Part shown: positions 21,385-32,587 of the stretch, one piece after another
Numbering within the stretch: the stretch's first letter is position 1
How the letters are laid out: each line of letters opens with the position of its first letter
Assembly: GCF_020520425.1 (NCBI RefSeq)
Contig: NC_079489.1
Span: 15,028,001 to 15,092,000, forward strand
Source: Spinacia oleracea
Lineage: Eukaryota > Streptophyta > Magnoliopsida > Caryophyllales > Amaranthaceae
Direction of reading: 5' to 3'
DNA: 64,000 bases
Notes under the pieces: generated by a model
Seen by the model: the letters and a program-made list of their open reading frames with translations, nothing else
Database searches by the model: none
What the model was told of the DNA's origin: nothing
Position numbers and translations under genes: made by a program

Positions 21385-21663
21385 ATGTCACTGGCTATGT
21401 TACTTTTGCTCTTCATTTCTGGGGATACTTTGACAGAGGAATATGCTCAGTACCAATTAAGTAATGTTGCATCAAATTATGAAAATATTTACTCTTCTAG
21501 CAGCAGCAGTGAGTTCGATTTTCCAACTTGGAATACACAATCTCCTGCTACTCTTTATCCTAGCACAGCAGGCCGAATTACTAGTGAATTCATTTTGTTT
21601 GTAGCTTTGCTTAGAATTCAAAATGTTACTGGTAGAAGCTACTTTGCAGACCACTTGTATTAA
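21385..21663 (+). pseudogene. Second captured fragment in the Pack-MULE, unidentified
   Basis: Open frame with LTEEYAQYQLSNVASNYENI, a serine run and EFDFPTWNTQSPATLYPS. The composition is protein-like, not repeat-like. I do not recognise the source gene. Confidence 0.35.
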
Positions 21664-22209
21664 ACATGGTTGTTACGCAACTTTCTTTCTTTTGATAGTA
21701 TAAAACTTACTGGACTAGCCATTTGAATCAAATTCTGCCGTTTAAAAGCAGTTTGGGTATTTCGTGCAAATAAGTTTACAAGTAGGTGTATATTGTGTAA
21801 TACATTTATAAATAGGTGCATTTGATGAATTATAAACATGACTTAACGGAGGACTAACGGAAGGTCGGCTTAGGGGTATTTGGTGCAAACTTAGGCAAAA
21901 ATAGGGGTATATTATGTGATTCAAAAGACGCGAGGGTATTTGGTGCGTTTTTGCAAACCTCAGGGGCATTTCATGAAAAAACCGTTATTTTTAATTATTT
22001 ACAGAAAACCCACCTCCTAAAAACAGACTACTTTACCTGCTACTTGATAAAACGTTATCCTTAAGAAATTTCTGGGTAGATACAGATCGTTGTTGAATAA
22101 ATACAGTATTTTATTCCATATTGGTTTAACCCATATCCTAATAATCAATTTTCCTAATGGTTGTGTATGAAGATCATAGTCTCATGGAAATAGAAGAATA
22201 AAAGGGTCA

Positions 22210-22402
22210 ATGCCTATAGTATTTGCATCAATTTTAGCAAGAAAATTAACTAAGAAACGGCTAGCAGTTGTCGTCTTGTTACACTAGCATTACTAGTTCA
22301 TGTCATAGTTTGTTTTACTCTGATCAAAGCTGCACCTCAAACTTCACTAATTACCAACTTACCAGGATTCACTGGCAACTTCCCTTCTAAGCACTACTCA
22401 GG
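22210..22402 (+). pseudogene. Captured first exon of a serine carboxypeptidase-like gene
   Basis: The reading has a hydrophobic leader (ALLVHVIVCFTLIKAA) and then SLITNLPGFTGNFPSKHYSG followed by a good donor (GTAAGC). This is the N-terminal signature of plant serine carboxypeptidase-like (SCPL) proteins, which are secreted or vacuolar hydrolases and acyltransferases. The likely ATG at 22210 is in another frame from the leader, so one base has been gained or lost. No catalytic residues are included. It lies in the outer CACTA element. Confidence 0.7.
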
Positions 22403-22955
22403 GTAAGCTCTTCAAATCGCGTTCATTTTTGTCTTCTAATTTTGTCTGGTGTTATGCTGATCAAGTCAGCCAGGCCTGCCAGCCATTTTCCTGCTTGATT
22501 AGTTTGGCCAATTTTGGGATGTACTTAGCCTGATTAGATTGTTTAGGCCATTTAGGTTTTAAGGCTACTTCAGGTCAATCCAGTCCCCAGTGCACCCTAT
22601 GAATCTATGATCAACTCTAGTCAGTCCCCAATACAAGTATCTATTTTGACTATCAATTGTGATTTATACGGAATACTTGAGAAAAAAATACTTAAGATTT
22701 TCTTACCTTTTTTGTGACACCACTAAGGTATCAGGAAAGCTACCTACTATCGGGCAACATACCAAATATTTGCAATAACAAGTATATCTGAACCATCTGA
22801 CTAAATCAACAAAACCAATCATAACCACCAGAACTTAATGAAATAAACTGGAGAAAACAGATAATAACCACTTCAAACTTTCGTATTAAAGGCAGCATAA
22901 AATAATAAAAATGCAGCAAATTAAAATAACCAACAAAACTTTAACATCATCTCAC

Positions 22956-23092
22956 CTTGACAAATCCAGGACGACGATCCAGATTCAAATGCAGGTTCTT
23001 AATATGACCGACATCTCCGAAAGCATTAAGGAGATCCTCTTCCTGTGCCTCTTCATGCACTCCTGTGACAAGTACAATCCAGCCTTCAATTG
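22956..23092 (-). pseudogene. Captured exon of Y14/RBM8A
   Basis: A 137-bp exon with acceptor TTGCAG and donor GTGAGA reads [20 protein letters not shown] and [18 protein letters not shown]. This is the first half of the RNA-recognition motif of the exon-junction-complex protein Y14 (RBM8A), with the RNP2 strand but not RNP1. It is in minus orientation in the outer CACTA element. Splice sites and frame are intact, so it could be included in a transcript, but it cannot form a complete RRM. Confidence 0.8.
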
Positions 23093-23430
23093 CTGCAATG
23101 AATCAAACTTTGTTAGAATTCTGCTTGCAGAAATTTCAACTTAATTGTAATCATATAAAAGGAAAGAGAAATACAGGGAAATTTAAAATTCAACTACTAC
23201 AACTCTGAAATTCACAACCACAAGCAAGACTTCAGCAGTACATATATAAGAGCTTGTATCCTTTCCTTTTAGATATAAGAGAATTGAAACGAAACATAAA
23301 TACCTTTCCATATCTAAGGAAAGGAAACAAGCTCGGACCCCTTGTTTATCAGAGTTGGTTATGTTTGATCTGTCAAGCTACCAAGGAATACAGACAAGAG
23401 AAAAAGAAAAGAATATGTCTAAAGGTTTAC

Positions 23431-23531
23431 CTTCAAGGGAGGAGACTTGGTGACCTCTACAGTCGGAGGCTCGGAGTCAATTTGGTCAGGATTCTCTATT
23501 CCCAAGTTTGGAATTACAAATTCATCAGTGT
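23431..23531 (-). pseudogene. Captured exon of unknown origin
   Basis: 101 bp bounded by CTTCCAG and GTAAAC, open as TDEFVIPNLGIENPDQIDSE then PPTVEVTKSPPLK. It is upstream of the Y14 exon on the same strand. Its end phase (0) does not fit the start phase of the Y14 exon, so the two were probably captured separately. Source gene not recognised. Confidence 0.5.
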
Positions 23532-24008
23532 CTGGAAGTAGCATGAGAATGAATTAAATAATACAATGAAAAACTGACTAAAAAGTACGAACGTTCAGGT
23601 TCAGAAATCAACAGAAATTCCAACAAACTAAAAACATGGTTTGCTAATCATGGAAGAGCAATATGCTTTTTTTCCCAACCTCCTACCCACATATTCTACT
23701 CCGTACTGTCTTCTTCCCTATCTTCCCTATATTTATTTATGTAGCCTTGGCCTATATCCATGCATAAGACCAAGAAAGTGTGGATCAAAATTACAATAGC
23801 GGGTTAGCACTCCATTTACAAGAACTCACGATTCTAGTCCTTGTAACTTCTATCTTGCATCACTTTAGTAATTAAACACTTTTTTCAGTTTTCAAACATT
23901 TTGCCTACACAAAAACTTCTAAAAAAAGGAAATTTTAACATGAATGAGAACCTAATAGGTCATTCTCATTCCTTTCATGTATATATATACTCCTTATATC
24001 TATAAGTT

Positions 24009-24279
24009 ATTCCCTCCGTATTTTAAAAAGACATACTTTGACCGATACATAATTTTAGGAGAGTGAGTTGAGTTTATTAAAATAAGATGAAAGTGGGGTA
24101 GTGGGTGGTGAATTATTTATTATAGTAAAAAGATGATGTGAGTAAGTGTGGTAAGAAAGAGAGAAATATTAATATAAGAGAAGTGAAGACCAAAATATGT
24201 AAAAAAAAGAAAGTGTATATCTTTTTAAAATTCAACCGTTTACGAAAAGTGTATCTCTTTTTAAAATACGGAGGCAGTA
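24009..24279. mobile_element. Stowaway-like MITE
   Basis: The left arm is TATTCCCTCCGTATTTTAAA and the right arm TTTAAAATACGGAGGCAGTA, giving an inverted repeat of over 20 bp. The interior is AT-rich and noncoding. It is nested in the outer CACTA element. Confidence 0.85.
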
Positions 24280-25711
24280 TTTAAATTCTTATAGGTTCTA
24301 ATTTTAATTTTCAGACAATGTGAACGACTACCCAAATTTTGTTCTCGTCAAATTTAATATATTATTACTAATTTACTATGTCTACATGTTAGTGAAGGAC
24401 TACCCAAAATATATTTTTAGAACCAGAGGGGGCAGATCAATTGATCTGACTTCAGTTGCGTAACATGATTTTGAATATTTCAAAAAAAACAAACACTACT
24501 ACAAAAAAGGGCATAGAGTACTGTTGAAATACACTTTATAGGACGCCTTAGAGGCGTTCTCCAACTCAGCGCACTATAAAGTTTATAAAACGCGTAAAAT
24601 AAGCGTTTTATATACCTAGTTATAAAGTACAGTGATAAGAGATAAGCGTCCTCTATTCCCTTCCTAAAATCAGAAAATAAAGAAGGAATGTAGAACGGTT
24701 AACGTACATAACCGTCTCCTATACTCTATAATAAAGCGCGCCTTCCGTACATAACCGTCCTCTATTCTTCCTGTTAAATATTGAGATATAGAACATCTTA
24801 CGTACATAGGCGTACTATATACTTCATGTTTAATATTAAGATAGAAAGTTGTTTTCTTACACAAACGTTCTATATTCTACCTTTTTTTAATATTATTTAA
24901 AAATAGCAGCACACACATCCCTAAAATAGGATATTACGATTCTAGTATGTAAACCAAATCTAAATAGATAAAATAAAAATGATATTCACATGATCTTTCC
25001 AAAAATCCTTTCATTCAATAACAAAATAATATTGTTCGTTCAATAACAAAATCCTATTATTCATTGATAAAATATAAATGATCTACACAAGGTACGGCAA
25101 AAACAAAAAATCCAATATTACTATAAAAATAAAAATAAAAATAAAAAATAAAAAATTCAAAGACCTAGCCTCTGCAGCAGCCACTGGAGCTTCTGCAGCA
25201 ACTGGGGATGGTGTAGCAGCAAGAGCAGCTTCTGCAGCAATAACAGATTCTGCAGCAACAACTTCTACAGCAACAGCAGAAACCCGTCTTGGCAGTTCTT
25301 CTGCAGGAATGAACTGAGGTAACCATCTACTTGAGCTAGCTTTAGTCACACTAGATCATCGTCATCATCATCATCTTCTTCGTTATTTGGTTGGTGATAT
25401 TCGGTAACGTATGAGCCTTTATTGGTGTTCGGCTACCATAGCAAGAATTTGAGTTCGGATATTTTTGCACTTTTAAGCTTAGCTAGAAGCAAGAGTAAAA
25501 TACTTCAAAGTACCTATAATAAAAATTGGGGAAAAACCGATGCAAAGTGTTAACGATCAACTCTACGATTGCTAATCTGCAGTCGTAGTGTTGGTCATGT
25601 GAGTGTGCTGTAAAATAACAGGGGGCAAAAGAAACACTAAGACTTAGGACTTGGATCCACATTTTACAAAATTAATAATGGAAAATACTTTAACAGTACG
25701 GAAGTTGTAAC

Positions 25712-27105
25712 CTTCACAGCGACTTTTTGGCCATTACGCAAATGTGCAACATGAACTTGTACAAGGGAAGCACTTGCTATGGGAACAAGATTAAATTTGG
25801 TGAAAATCTGCACATAACAGGGCATAAATCAGTTGCAAAGATGTGTTGCTACCGAACAGATTTCAAGTATGTTTCATTAAGAAGGAAATAAAATTTTGAG
25901 CTCCAGCTCCTCATAGGAGGAAGCAACTTGCTCTGTTTCCTGCCTATTGGCTAGGCACCAATACGAGTGAGTGAAGTAAGCCCTCATCTTACTGGGGAAA
26001 ATAAAATCTAGCAAGAAGTTGGAAGAAGCAAAGAATAAAAGGGGAGAAATATAACAGGAGTTCTTCTTAAATAGACACCTCCTCCACCATAGAACCCTAC
26101 TATTAGATGAGTCGTCTCGTCTAGCTTAGGCAACAAATTCAGTCCCCCTCTTATCAGTATTAAGAAATCCGAAAAGGATAATTCAAATCGTTCAAGTACC
26201 ATTCCAAAACACCACCTCATCCAGCCTAGCCTTTTTGAGGAGAGACCCCACAAGAATCGGGAACTGTCATGCCAAAAGGGTACTTAGAAGTTAGAACTAC
26301 TCTATATGTATATTAAGCTCTCCTACTGTCGTTATTTCAAAGCAGTGCCAAGTCCTGAATAAAATCATACTTCTTTACTAAAAGTTACATTTCCTCAACC
26401 TGCCACTCTCTTAAATCTTAATGGAAGCATATAGTTTCTTGGTGGTGCTTCTCTCTAATGTACTATTGTATATTGGAACTGCCCATTTGGTTGCTATCTC
26501 AACTTTTCAAGAACATAGAAAACATAAATGAAGAAAGATGTAAGAGTAAAATAGCAATGTATGAGCTCAAGGAAGAAGATACACAATACACAAAAACATG
26601 CACAAACTTTGCTTAAAAAGGTCCCGTGGGAGAAAAAGGACAAAGATGAACATACTTCATCTGGCATCACTCTAAGCTCCTTCTTAATGACATCACACAC
26701 TTGATCATATGACGAAACCAGACATCTATTCAATATAGACTCCCTCGTCATTTTTACATACTCTTCGGGCACCAGATATTCCTGACTCGAAGATGAAAGA
26801 AAAACCATCAGAACTGTAGAAAAAAAGAAAGAAATCATACATGCCCTATAACAAGTCTATTAGATATACTCATGCCAAGCCTACAAGTCTATCACAAGTA
26901 GAAATTTCGGTTTGATTTCTGTCATCAACGCTAGAGAGTATAAGGCATACCAATTGACTAATATGTTGACTAAGCTTAATATATATTCCTCCGTTTCTGA
27001 AGCATAGATCTTGAAGCTTATGAGCACTACTAAGATGAACTTCATGTTTCATTTTTGAATACTCAGTTCTCCCTTCTGATAATCCCCACAGAGAATATTC
27101 ATAAT
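25712..27105 (-). pseudogene. Captured ABC1 (aarF/ADCK) kinase exons
   Basis: At least three exons with sound borders are visible. Exon 27105-26951 has DYEYSLWGLSEGRTEYSKMK and HEVHLSSAHKLQDLCFRNGG. Exon 26781-26656 has EYLVPEEYVKMTRESILNRC. Exon 25807-25712 has PIASASLVQVHVAHLRNGQK followed by VAVK. These match the N-terminal KxGQ-like region and the alanine-rich nucleotide loop of ABC1 atypical kinases, which act in plastids or mitochondria. Here the KxGQ motif reads KLSQ, losing the family's glycine, and the later catalytic parts are absent. Downstream of PWP2 exons on the same strand. Confidence 0.75.
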
Positions 27106-27579
27106 CTGATTCATGCAGAAAGAAATCAGGCAAATCAGGGAAAGAGTCAGTGTAGTCTAAACTGACTGAATTTTGTACTTTTATGCTAATATATGACCTT
27201 AGGCATCTGTTTGCCATTCTTAAATCTGATTAAGCTGAATGGTTAACACTACCAATATAACTACTGACTTTCAGTTCGTCATTCTTAAATCTGATTAAGC
27301 TGAAGGGTTAACACGTACCTTATTTCAGGGAAAACCAAATGAACATGCCAAATAAAAAATCATGACTCTTGGTATTAAAATAAAAGTTGGGTAAAGGAAA
27401 TTCAGATATTGCTTACATGAGGAGTCTGAGGACATAGGGAGGAATCGGGGATTTGGAGGGGTATATGGGTCATTGTAACAAATTATTAAGTCCTTTGTTA
27501 CATTAAAAGTAAAAATTGGCAATTTGAGTAATGAATGCAGCTACAAATTGAAAGAAAGAAAGAAAGAAAGAATACATAC

Positions 27580-28857
27580 ATTTGACGGTGAAAACATTAA
27601 TTCATGCACAGGCCCTTCATGACCACTTAGAACATCAAGCAAACGTCTTGTTTTCATTGACCAAACAAAAATCTGACAGAAAAAAGAGCATATTGTATAA
27701 GATATGTTCTACAACACAATACCAATATGAGGATTGAGGGGTGAAACCTTTTAAATAAATATGTACCTCAAATGAGTCTAAAGTACCAACACATATCACT
27801 TCACCACTCTGATCAGCAGTTAAAGAAACAAACTGCCTAGGAGAAGGTGTAGTAAATGTCCTAAAGTTCTGATACCGGAAAAGATCCCATGCACGAACTG
27901 TTCCACCCAAAGACGCACTTAACAGGCTATGATGGTTAGCCATAAAATGGAGGGTTGTGACTGCATTAGTATGTTCGGGAAATGTCACAAAACAAAATCC
28001 TGATGAGACATTCCAAACCTGCAAAACGGAGGTAAACTTAAGCATCTAGTCACGGAAGCCTGCGAAAATAGCAAAGCCTGCTATTATATAGCACAAATGC
28101 AATATACAGTGCAAGATGAATACATCTATATTCAACCGCAAATACACAAAGTAACCTTTCAAATAATCATGTCAATTTACTCAATGACAGTTCAAAGGTT
28201 GGAGCTCAAAATATCTGACAAACATAACAGATCAACGAAATACAAAAGGAGGGAATAAGCAACAAATAGACACTGGCTATGCAAGAAAAGAAAATAGACT
28301 GCAATAAATTCAACATCAGCTCACCTTGATTTAGTTATCATCAGCTCCAGTAGCCAGGAGCTGAGAATCAGGTGAATAAGCAAGACAATTCACGTCCAAA
28401 TAATGGCCCTGTTGCTTCAAAATATAACTCTCTGACTTCCATTCCCACACAAGCAGCGGGCCAAACCTTGCACATCCAAAGGTCAACCAGTTACCCAAGT
28501 CATTAAAAACAACAGTAGTGATCTTCTCCCGCAAAATCGATAACAAGTGTATGCAAACAAAATCAGGCATTAGTACAACCCAAAAGCCCCACTTGAATAC
28601 CCCACAACTACAAGATCAATCCCCTGGTGATAATCGCAGGCAGTCACTTTAGCCGGTGCTTGCATAAAGTAATCCTTCTTCAGTAACTCCCACTTCATCT
28701 TATGCAACAAAAGCTCACTTCCTTCATCCTCAAAATCCTTTTCTTTCCCATCAAACTCCTTCCTCTTCTTCACACTATCCACGACATTAACATCATCGCC
28801 ACCAACACCACCCTCCTCGTCCATCTTATCAGGCGTCTCTCTAACTGCAAATTTCAA
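27580..28857 (-). pseudogene. Captured PWP2 (UTP1) WD40 exons
   Basis: Four pieces follow the order of periodic tryptophan protein 2, a WD40 subunit of the U3 small-subunit processome. 28857-28570 has KVTACDYHQGIDLVVVGYSS. 28570-28325 has LGNWLTFGCARFGPLLVWEW and HYLDVNCLAYSPDSQLLATG. 28018-27767 has LFRYQNFRTFTTPSPRQFVS. 27672-27580 has KTRRLLDVLSGHEGPVHELM. Damage: TAA plus a frameshift at about 28568-28573 where LYQMPDF is expected, and a nonsense TAA at 28333-28331 after ATGADDN. Introns with GT-AG borders are retained, so genomic DNA, not cDNA, was captured. It cannot encode a working beta-propeller. Confidence 0.85.
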
Positions 28858-29699
28858 TTTAATAAGACTTAAATCATATTAACAATGTGATTGGACTAAA
28901 TTCACTAGATTTTTCGACAATAATCCTACTAAATTAAATGTAATAATTATTATACCCTCGTCTTTGATTCGACCTAAAACTTCAATTATGAAAGTCTTTT
29001 CCACACAAGTATCAACATGGATTCGACATTACAATTTCATAAATAAGAAAATTATTAGTTGACGGATAAAGATATACAACAAAATTAAGATTACCAACCT
29101 CGAAATTCGGAGTGTGGAGAGTCGACGTTCACCAGAAGTTGCAAAGAAGCAGCGGTACAGTAGTGCGGCGGTGATCCGTGGTGGTGCGTGATTATGGTTT
29201 AGGTTTTGCGGGAGATTGAATTTGGGGGGTTTTGTCAGAAAAGTTTAGGTTTTGCTCGATTATGGTTTAGGTTATGCAGGAGATAGAATTAAAAGTTAGA
29301 ATGTGTAGGTTTTGGTTTTTCCTAGAGGTTTTGATTTTGCGGGAGGTTTGATTAATTTAGCCTGCCGCCATTGCTTTGGTAGAATTAGTGTTTTTTTTAT
29401 AAAATAAATAAATTAGAATATAGTACGCAGTTATCAACGACTTAAAACACCGCTTTATATGTTATTGATAGATTCGATTCATATACATGTATATATTAAA
29501 TATAATTATTATTTTATTATGGTACAAAATATGAAACGGTTAGGTGACGCAATCGTTCTCTATTCTTTCTCCCATAGAACTGTTATTAGAGAAAACCGTA
29601 CTCTATTCTCCTATGAAACGCTTAACACATGTAACCGTACTCTATTTAGCGTTACTTATTCCAACTTTTGTAGTAGTGAAAATCAGAATCCAAACAAAT

Positions 29700-30490
29700 T
29701 TATAGATGAAATCAGGAAACTTTGATTAAGTAATTAAGTTGTACTGTTGTAGATGAAAAGAGAAGTTACCTGGGACTCATCATATCGATCTACAATTAAC
29801 AATTTTATCTCCGAAATTCAATCAGACACTTGCTAAATAAGATCAATATCAAAGAAAATTCGAGTCAAACTACATCGCATCATCAACAACAAATAAAAAA
29901 AATACTAAGTTCATTTTGCTAACTGCTTAGAGACTCCATAATCAAATTCAATTGAGAACAAGTACATAGTTTGCTAGCTATCTTATTGATTGCACACAGT
30001 TATGAAAAATAAATAACATAACATAACTTAAAGGTGATGTAAACACCATTCAAGACACATAATTTCTGGAAAATATTCATGTTAGTTGAAGAATGATCGA
30101 GAAATAAAGTCCGACGTATATGCGTAGTATCATAGAAGTAGTTTCAAAGATTCAATATTGAAGAACCACCTCATTCTACTAAACACTCTCCATTTAATCC
30201 ACCCCAATGAACATTTCTCTACATCTTTACATCAAGAAAACAGTCTACTAGGGACACAAACACAGTGCCTATCCGAAACCACACAAGGCAGCCACATACA
30301 CGGATACACCCAAAGACATGGGAAACTCAAAATTAGCTGCCAATCATAAACATATATGGCAACATACTGAAATTCCAAATTCTCATAATCTTTCTTCAAT
30401 TAGATTCAAGATATCTAGTTTGAAGTTCAGTTTTAGCACAACAAAAAAGACCAGGAATCAAGAGGAATTCATAAAAATAAAAATTAGGAG
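29700..30490. other. Noncoding stretch in the outer CACTA element
   Basis: No convincing gene. It may be intron sequence captured along with the RBX1 exons that follow on the minus strand. Confidence 0.35.
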
Positions 30491-30499
30491 AGAGAATAC

Positions 30500-30925
30500 C
30501 CCAAGCAACAGTACACTCTTCACTGGTAGCACTCGCCTGGTTTGCTTGGCACTCAATGCCTATTCAAAATCAACATCAACAAATCAAAATCAATTTTTGA
30601 CAAAAACCTTTAAAATAAATTACCCTAAAAAATTGAGGGAAAAGAACTCACAGAGATCCATGATGTGGTTCCTACAAATTGCGCAATTATCGACCACAAT
30701 ATCTGCCGAAAATCGACCCCGAAAATCAACAAAAAACAGTAGAGAATCCTCCATTAAATTAGGGTTAGGGTTTATGAAGATATTTGAAGCTAAAATGGTA
30801 GAAATAATAATTACCCCAAGCCCAGAGAGAAACGGCGTTCCTTTTTTTGATCTCGAAACGCTTCGATTTCTTGATAGATGAAGATGGGCCAGCAGCAGCG
30901 TTAGAACCCTCGCCGACGGGAACAA
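30500..30925 (-). pseudogene. Captured RBX1 exons 1-3 (half RING domain)
   Basis: Exons 30925-30815, 30702-30652 and 30559-30500 join in frame. Pieces read [20 protein letters not shown], then DIVVDNCAICRNHIMDLC, then [20 protein letters not shown]. This is the N-terminal half of RING-box protein 1, the cullin-binding RING subunit of SCF-type ubiquitin ligases: the cullin-binding strand and the first zinc ligands are present. The second half of the RING is missing. No start Met is seen at the left border of the match. It lies in the outer CACTA element, minus strand, with all splice sites intact, unlike the damaged PWP2 copy. Confidence 0.85.
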
Positions 30926-31352
30926 AATTTGACACCAAAAACCAATCTCTATTCCCAAGAACAATAATTCAAAATTAACAGAAAAATTCAGTTATGAAGA
31001 CACCTTCTTTGAAATTATAGAGAATGAGGGAGAGAAGATCTTCCATGGAAAGGGGCGGATGGTTTGAGGAGTTTTGAACCGGGAAGAGAAGAGAGAGAAA
31101 TGAATATTTCAGGCTAACAGAAGAAATGAGGAGGAGAGAGAATTAAAAATTAGAGTATATGCGAGTAGTATTTGTTGAAGCGAACATTTAATGCCCCCTT
31201 CAACAATTGCTATTGAAGCGAACAATAAAAATGTTCGCTTCAACAACCCTTTATAATGTTTGACCCGCGTTGACCAATTACTTGTTGAAGCGTATTTCTC
31301 TATGCCCCCTTCAATAAGGGGGCTGTAATAAGTGTTTTTTCTACTAGTGTGG

Positions 31353-32285
31353 GCTCAAATTTATGTGTTGCCAAAGAGTGTGTTGCATGACATTGGGAAG
31401 ATCTGTAGGGCCTTCTTGTGGAGTGGACAAGCATACAGTCAGAAACCTAGCAATGTTTCTTGGGATAATACTTGTTGTGGCAAGAAATTTGGTGGTTTGG
31501 GTTTTAGGGATATAATTCTGTGGAATACAGCAGCAATGGGCAAATATGTTTGGGCTCTGACTATTAAGCAGGATAATGTGTGGATCAAGTGGATCTCTTC
31601 AGTGTATCTCAAAGATGGGGATTGGTGGGAGTACAAACCTCCAGTTGCTGCAAGTTGGTATTGGAAGCAAATCTGTAAAACAAAAGAACACCTGAAGCAG
31701 TTCTTCACTCAGTCTGACTTCAGAGGTATGACAACTTATTCTGTGAAGCAGGTTTATGAAACCATAATTGGCAATAAACCTAGAGTACATTGGGACAAAG
31801 TAGTTTGGAATAGATTGAATAACCCCAAACATAGATTTATTGGCTGGCTAGCTATGCAGTCAAGACTCCAGACCACCTCAAAGCTGGCCAGAATTGGAGT
31901 TAGTCAGTCAGCTATGTGTTTGATCTGTGGGCAAGGAGATGAAACTCATCAGCATCTGTTTTTTCAATGTGTTTATAGTTGTGCCTGCATCAGAGCTGTT
32001 AAATCCTGGTTGGGTATGTCCACTAATAGTAACAACCTCATCAGTTTGATTAATCAAATTGGTCATAGCAGGTGGTCTAAATTTAAGAAGCAGGTATATT
32101 ATGCAGTTTTGATGGTTGCAGTGTATCTGATTTGGAATTGTAGGAATACTAGTTTCTGGGAAAACTATGTTCCTACTGTGAATCATACTGTGAACAAGGT
32201 GAAGCAAGTGGTGAGAGGTAGAATACATGCTGTCATGCCTAAGAGTGTTAGCAAAAGAGACAGTGAGTGGTTCATGAGTTTGTAA
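31353..32285 (+). pseudogene. LINE ORF2, 3' part
   Basis: This continues ORF2 in frame after the CACTA insertion, from AQIYVLPKSVLHDIGKICRA. It includes the C-terminal zinc region common in plant L1 elements (RFIGWLAMQSRLQTTSKLAR, then CLICGQGDETHQHLFFQC). It ends at TAA 32283-32285 after EWFMSL. No RNase H domain is visible. A 3' tail of about 150 bp and the poly(A) run follow. Confidence 0.88.
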
Positions 32286-32587
32286 TGTTGTAGCTTGTTG
32301 TTTTTTGCAGCTTTGTATAGCTGGTTGTTGCTGACTCCTTGTGATTAGGGTCCAACCTAGTTGGTTCGTAATGCTTGGAGTTAGCTTAGGTTGTATTCTT
32401 GTTTGACATTAATATATCTCTCACTTGCTTAGCAAAAAAAAAAACCGAACCATAGTAATCATCACATGATACGATATTAAGTATAGATAAATAAAACTTT
32501 GGTAATTTTATTAGTAACCTTAATCGAATTAATTACTCGACTTTGGCAATCACAACAATTAATGTACTAGGTGTGATTGTGTGAAGC

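Larger units (their letters stand above)
20411..21984. mobile_element. Pack-MULE with 9-bp target duplication
   Basis: Long terminal inverted repeats start CGGTTTTTTCATGAAATGCC at both ends and match nearly perfectly for about 90 bp, then diverge. The element is flanked by TTATTTTTA (20402-20410 and 21985-21993), the 9-bp duplication typical of Mutator-like elements. Between the ends lies host-like coding sequence rather than a transposase. It is nested in the outer CACTA element. Confidence 0.93.
24494..29678. mobile_element. Inner Pack-CACTA element
   Basis: The left end is CACTACTACAAAAAAGG and the right end reads on the minus strand CACTACTACAAAAGTTGG. AAA flanks both sides (24491-24493 and 29679-29681). 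Subterminal words such as ACCGTCCTCTATTC and ACCGTACTCTATT recur near both ends (24690-24880 and 29540-29650). No transposase is visible. It contains exons of two unrelated host genes in the same orientation, PWP2 and an ABC1 kinase. It lies inside the outer CACTA element but belongs to a different end family. Confidence 0.9.
18842..31349. mobile_element. 12.5-kb non-autonomous CACTA element with captured gene fragments
   Basis: The left end is CACTAGTGGAAAAAAATAC and the right end reads on the minus strand CACTAGTAGAAAAAACAC. The element is flanked by the 3-bp target duplication TGG (18839-18841 and 31350-31352). Subterminal zones (about 18860-19205 and 31165-31330) are packed with GTTGAGGC/CCCCCTCAACA and TTGAAGCGAAC words, as expected for transposase binding. 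I find no transposase gene. Inside are exons of at least three unrelated host genes, a Pack-MULE and a second CACTA element. It sits in the LINE's ORF2 between codons of HIYW and AQIYVL. Confidence 0.93.
15004..32441 (+). mobile_element. Full-length L1-type LINE, split by a CACTA element
   Basis: The 13-bp target duplication AAACCGAACCATA is at 14991-15003 and 32442-32454, and the element ends in a run of A (about 32434-32441). It has a 5' leader, ORF1 and ORF2. A 12.5-kb CACTA element (18842-31349) lies inside ORF2. Without it the LINE is about 4.9 kb. Only one in-frame stop is visible in ORF2 apart from the insertion, so it was fairly young when it was split. It separated GLR1 from GLR2. 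Confidence 0.93.

Noticed and set aside
25083-25349. Alanine-rich open frame on the minus strand
   Set aside because: Low-complexity GCTGCAGAAG repeats and no recognisable domain; it may be a relic of the CACTA element but I cannot support a gene.
30318-30881. 187-codon plus-strand frame
   Set aside because: It is the reverse of the RBX1 exons and their introns; the minus-strand reading has conserved protein and splice sites.
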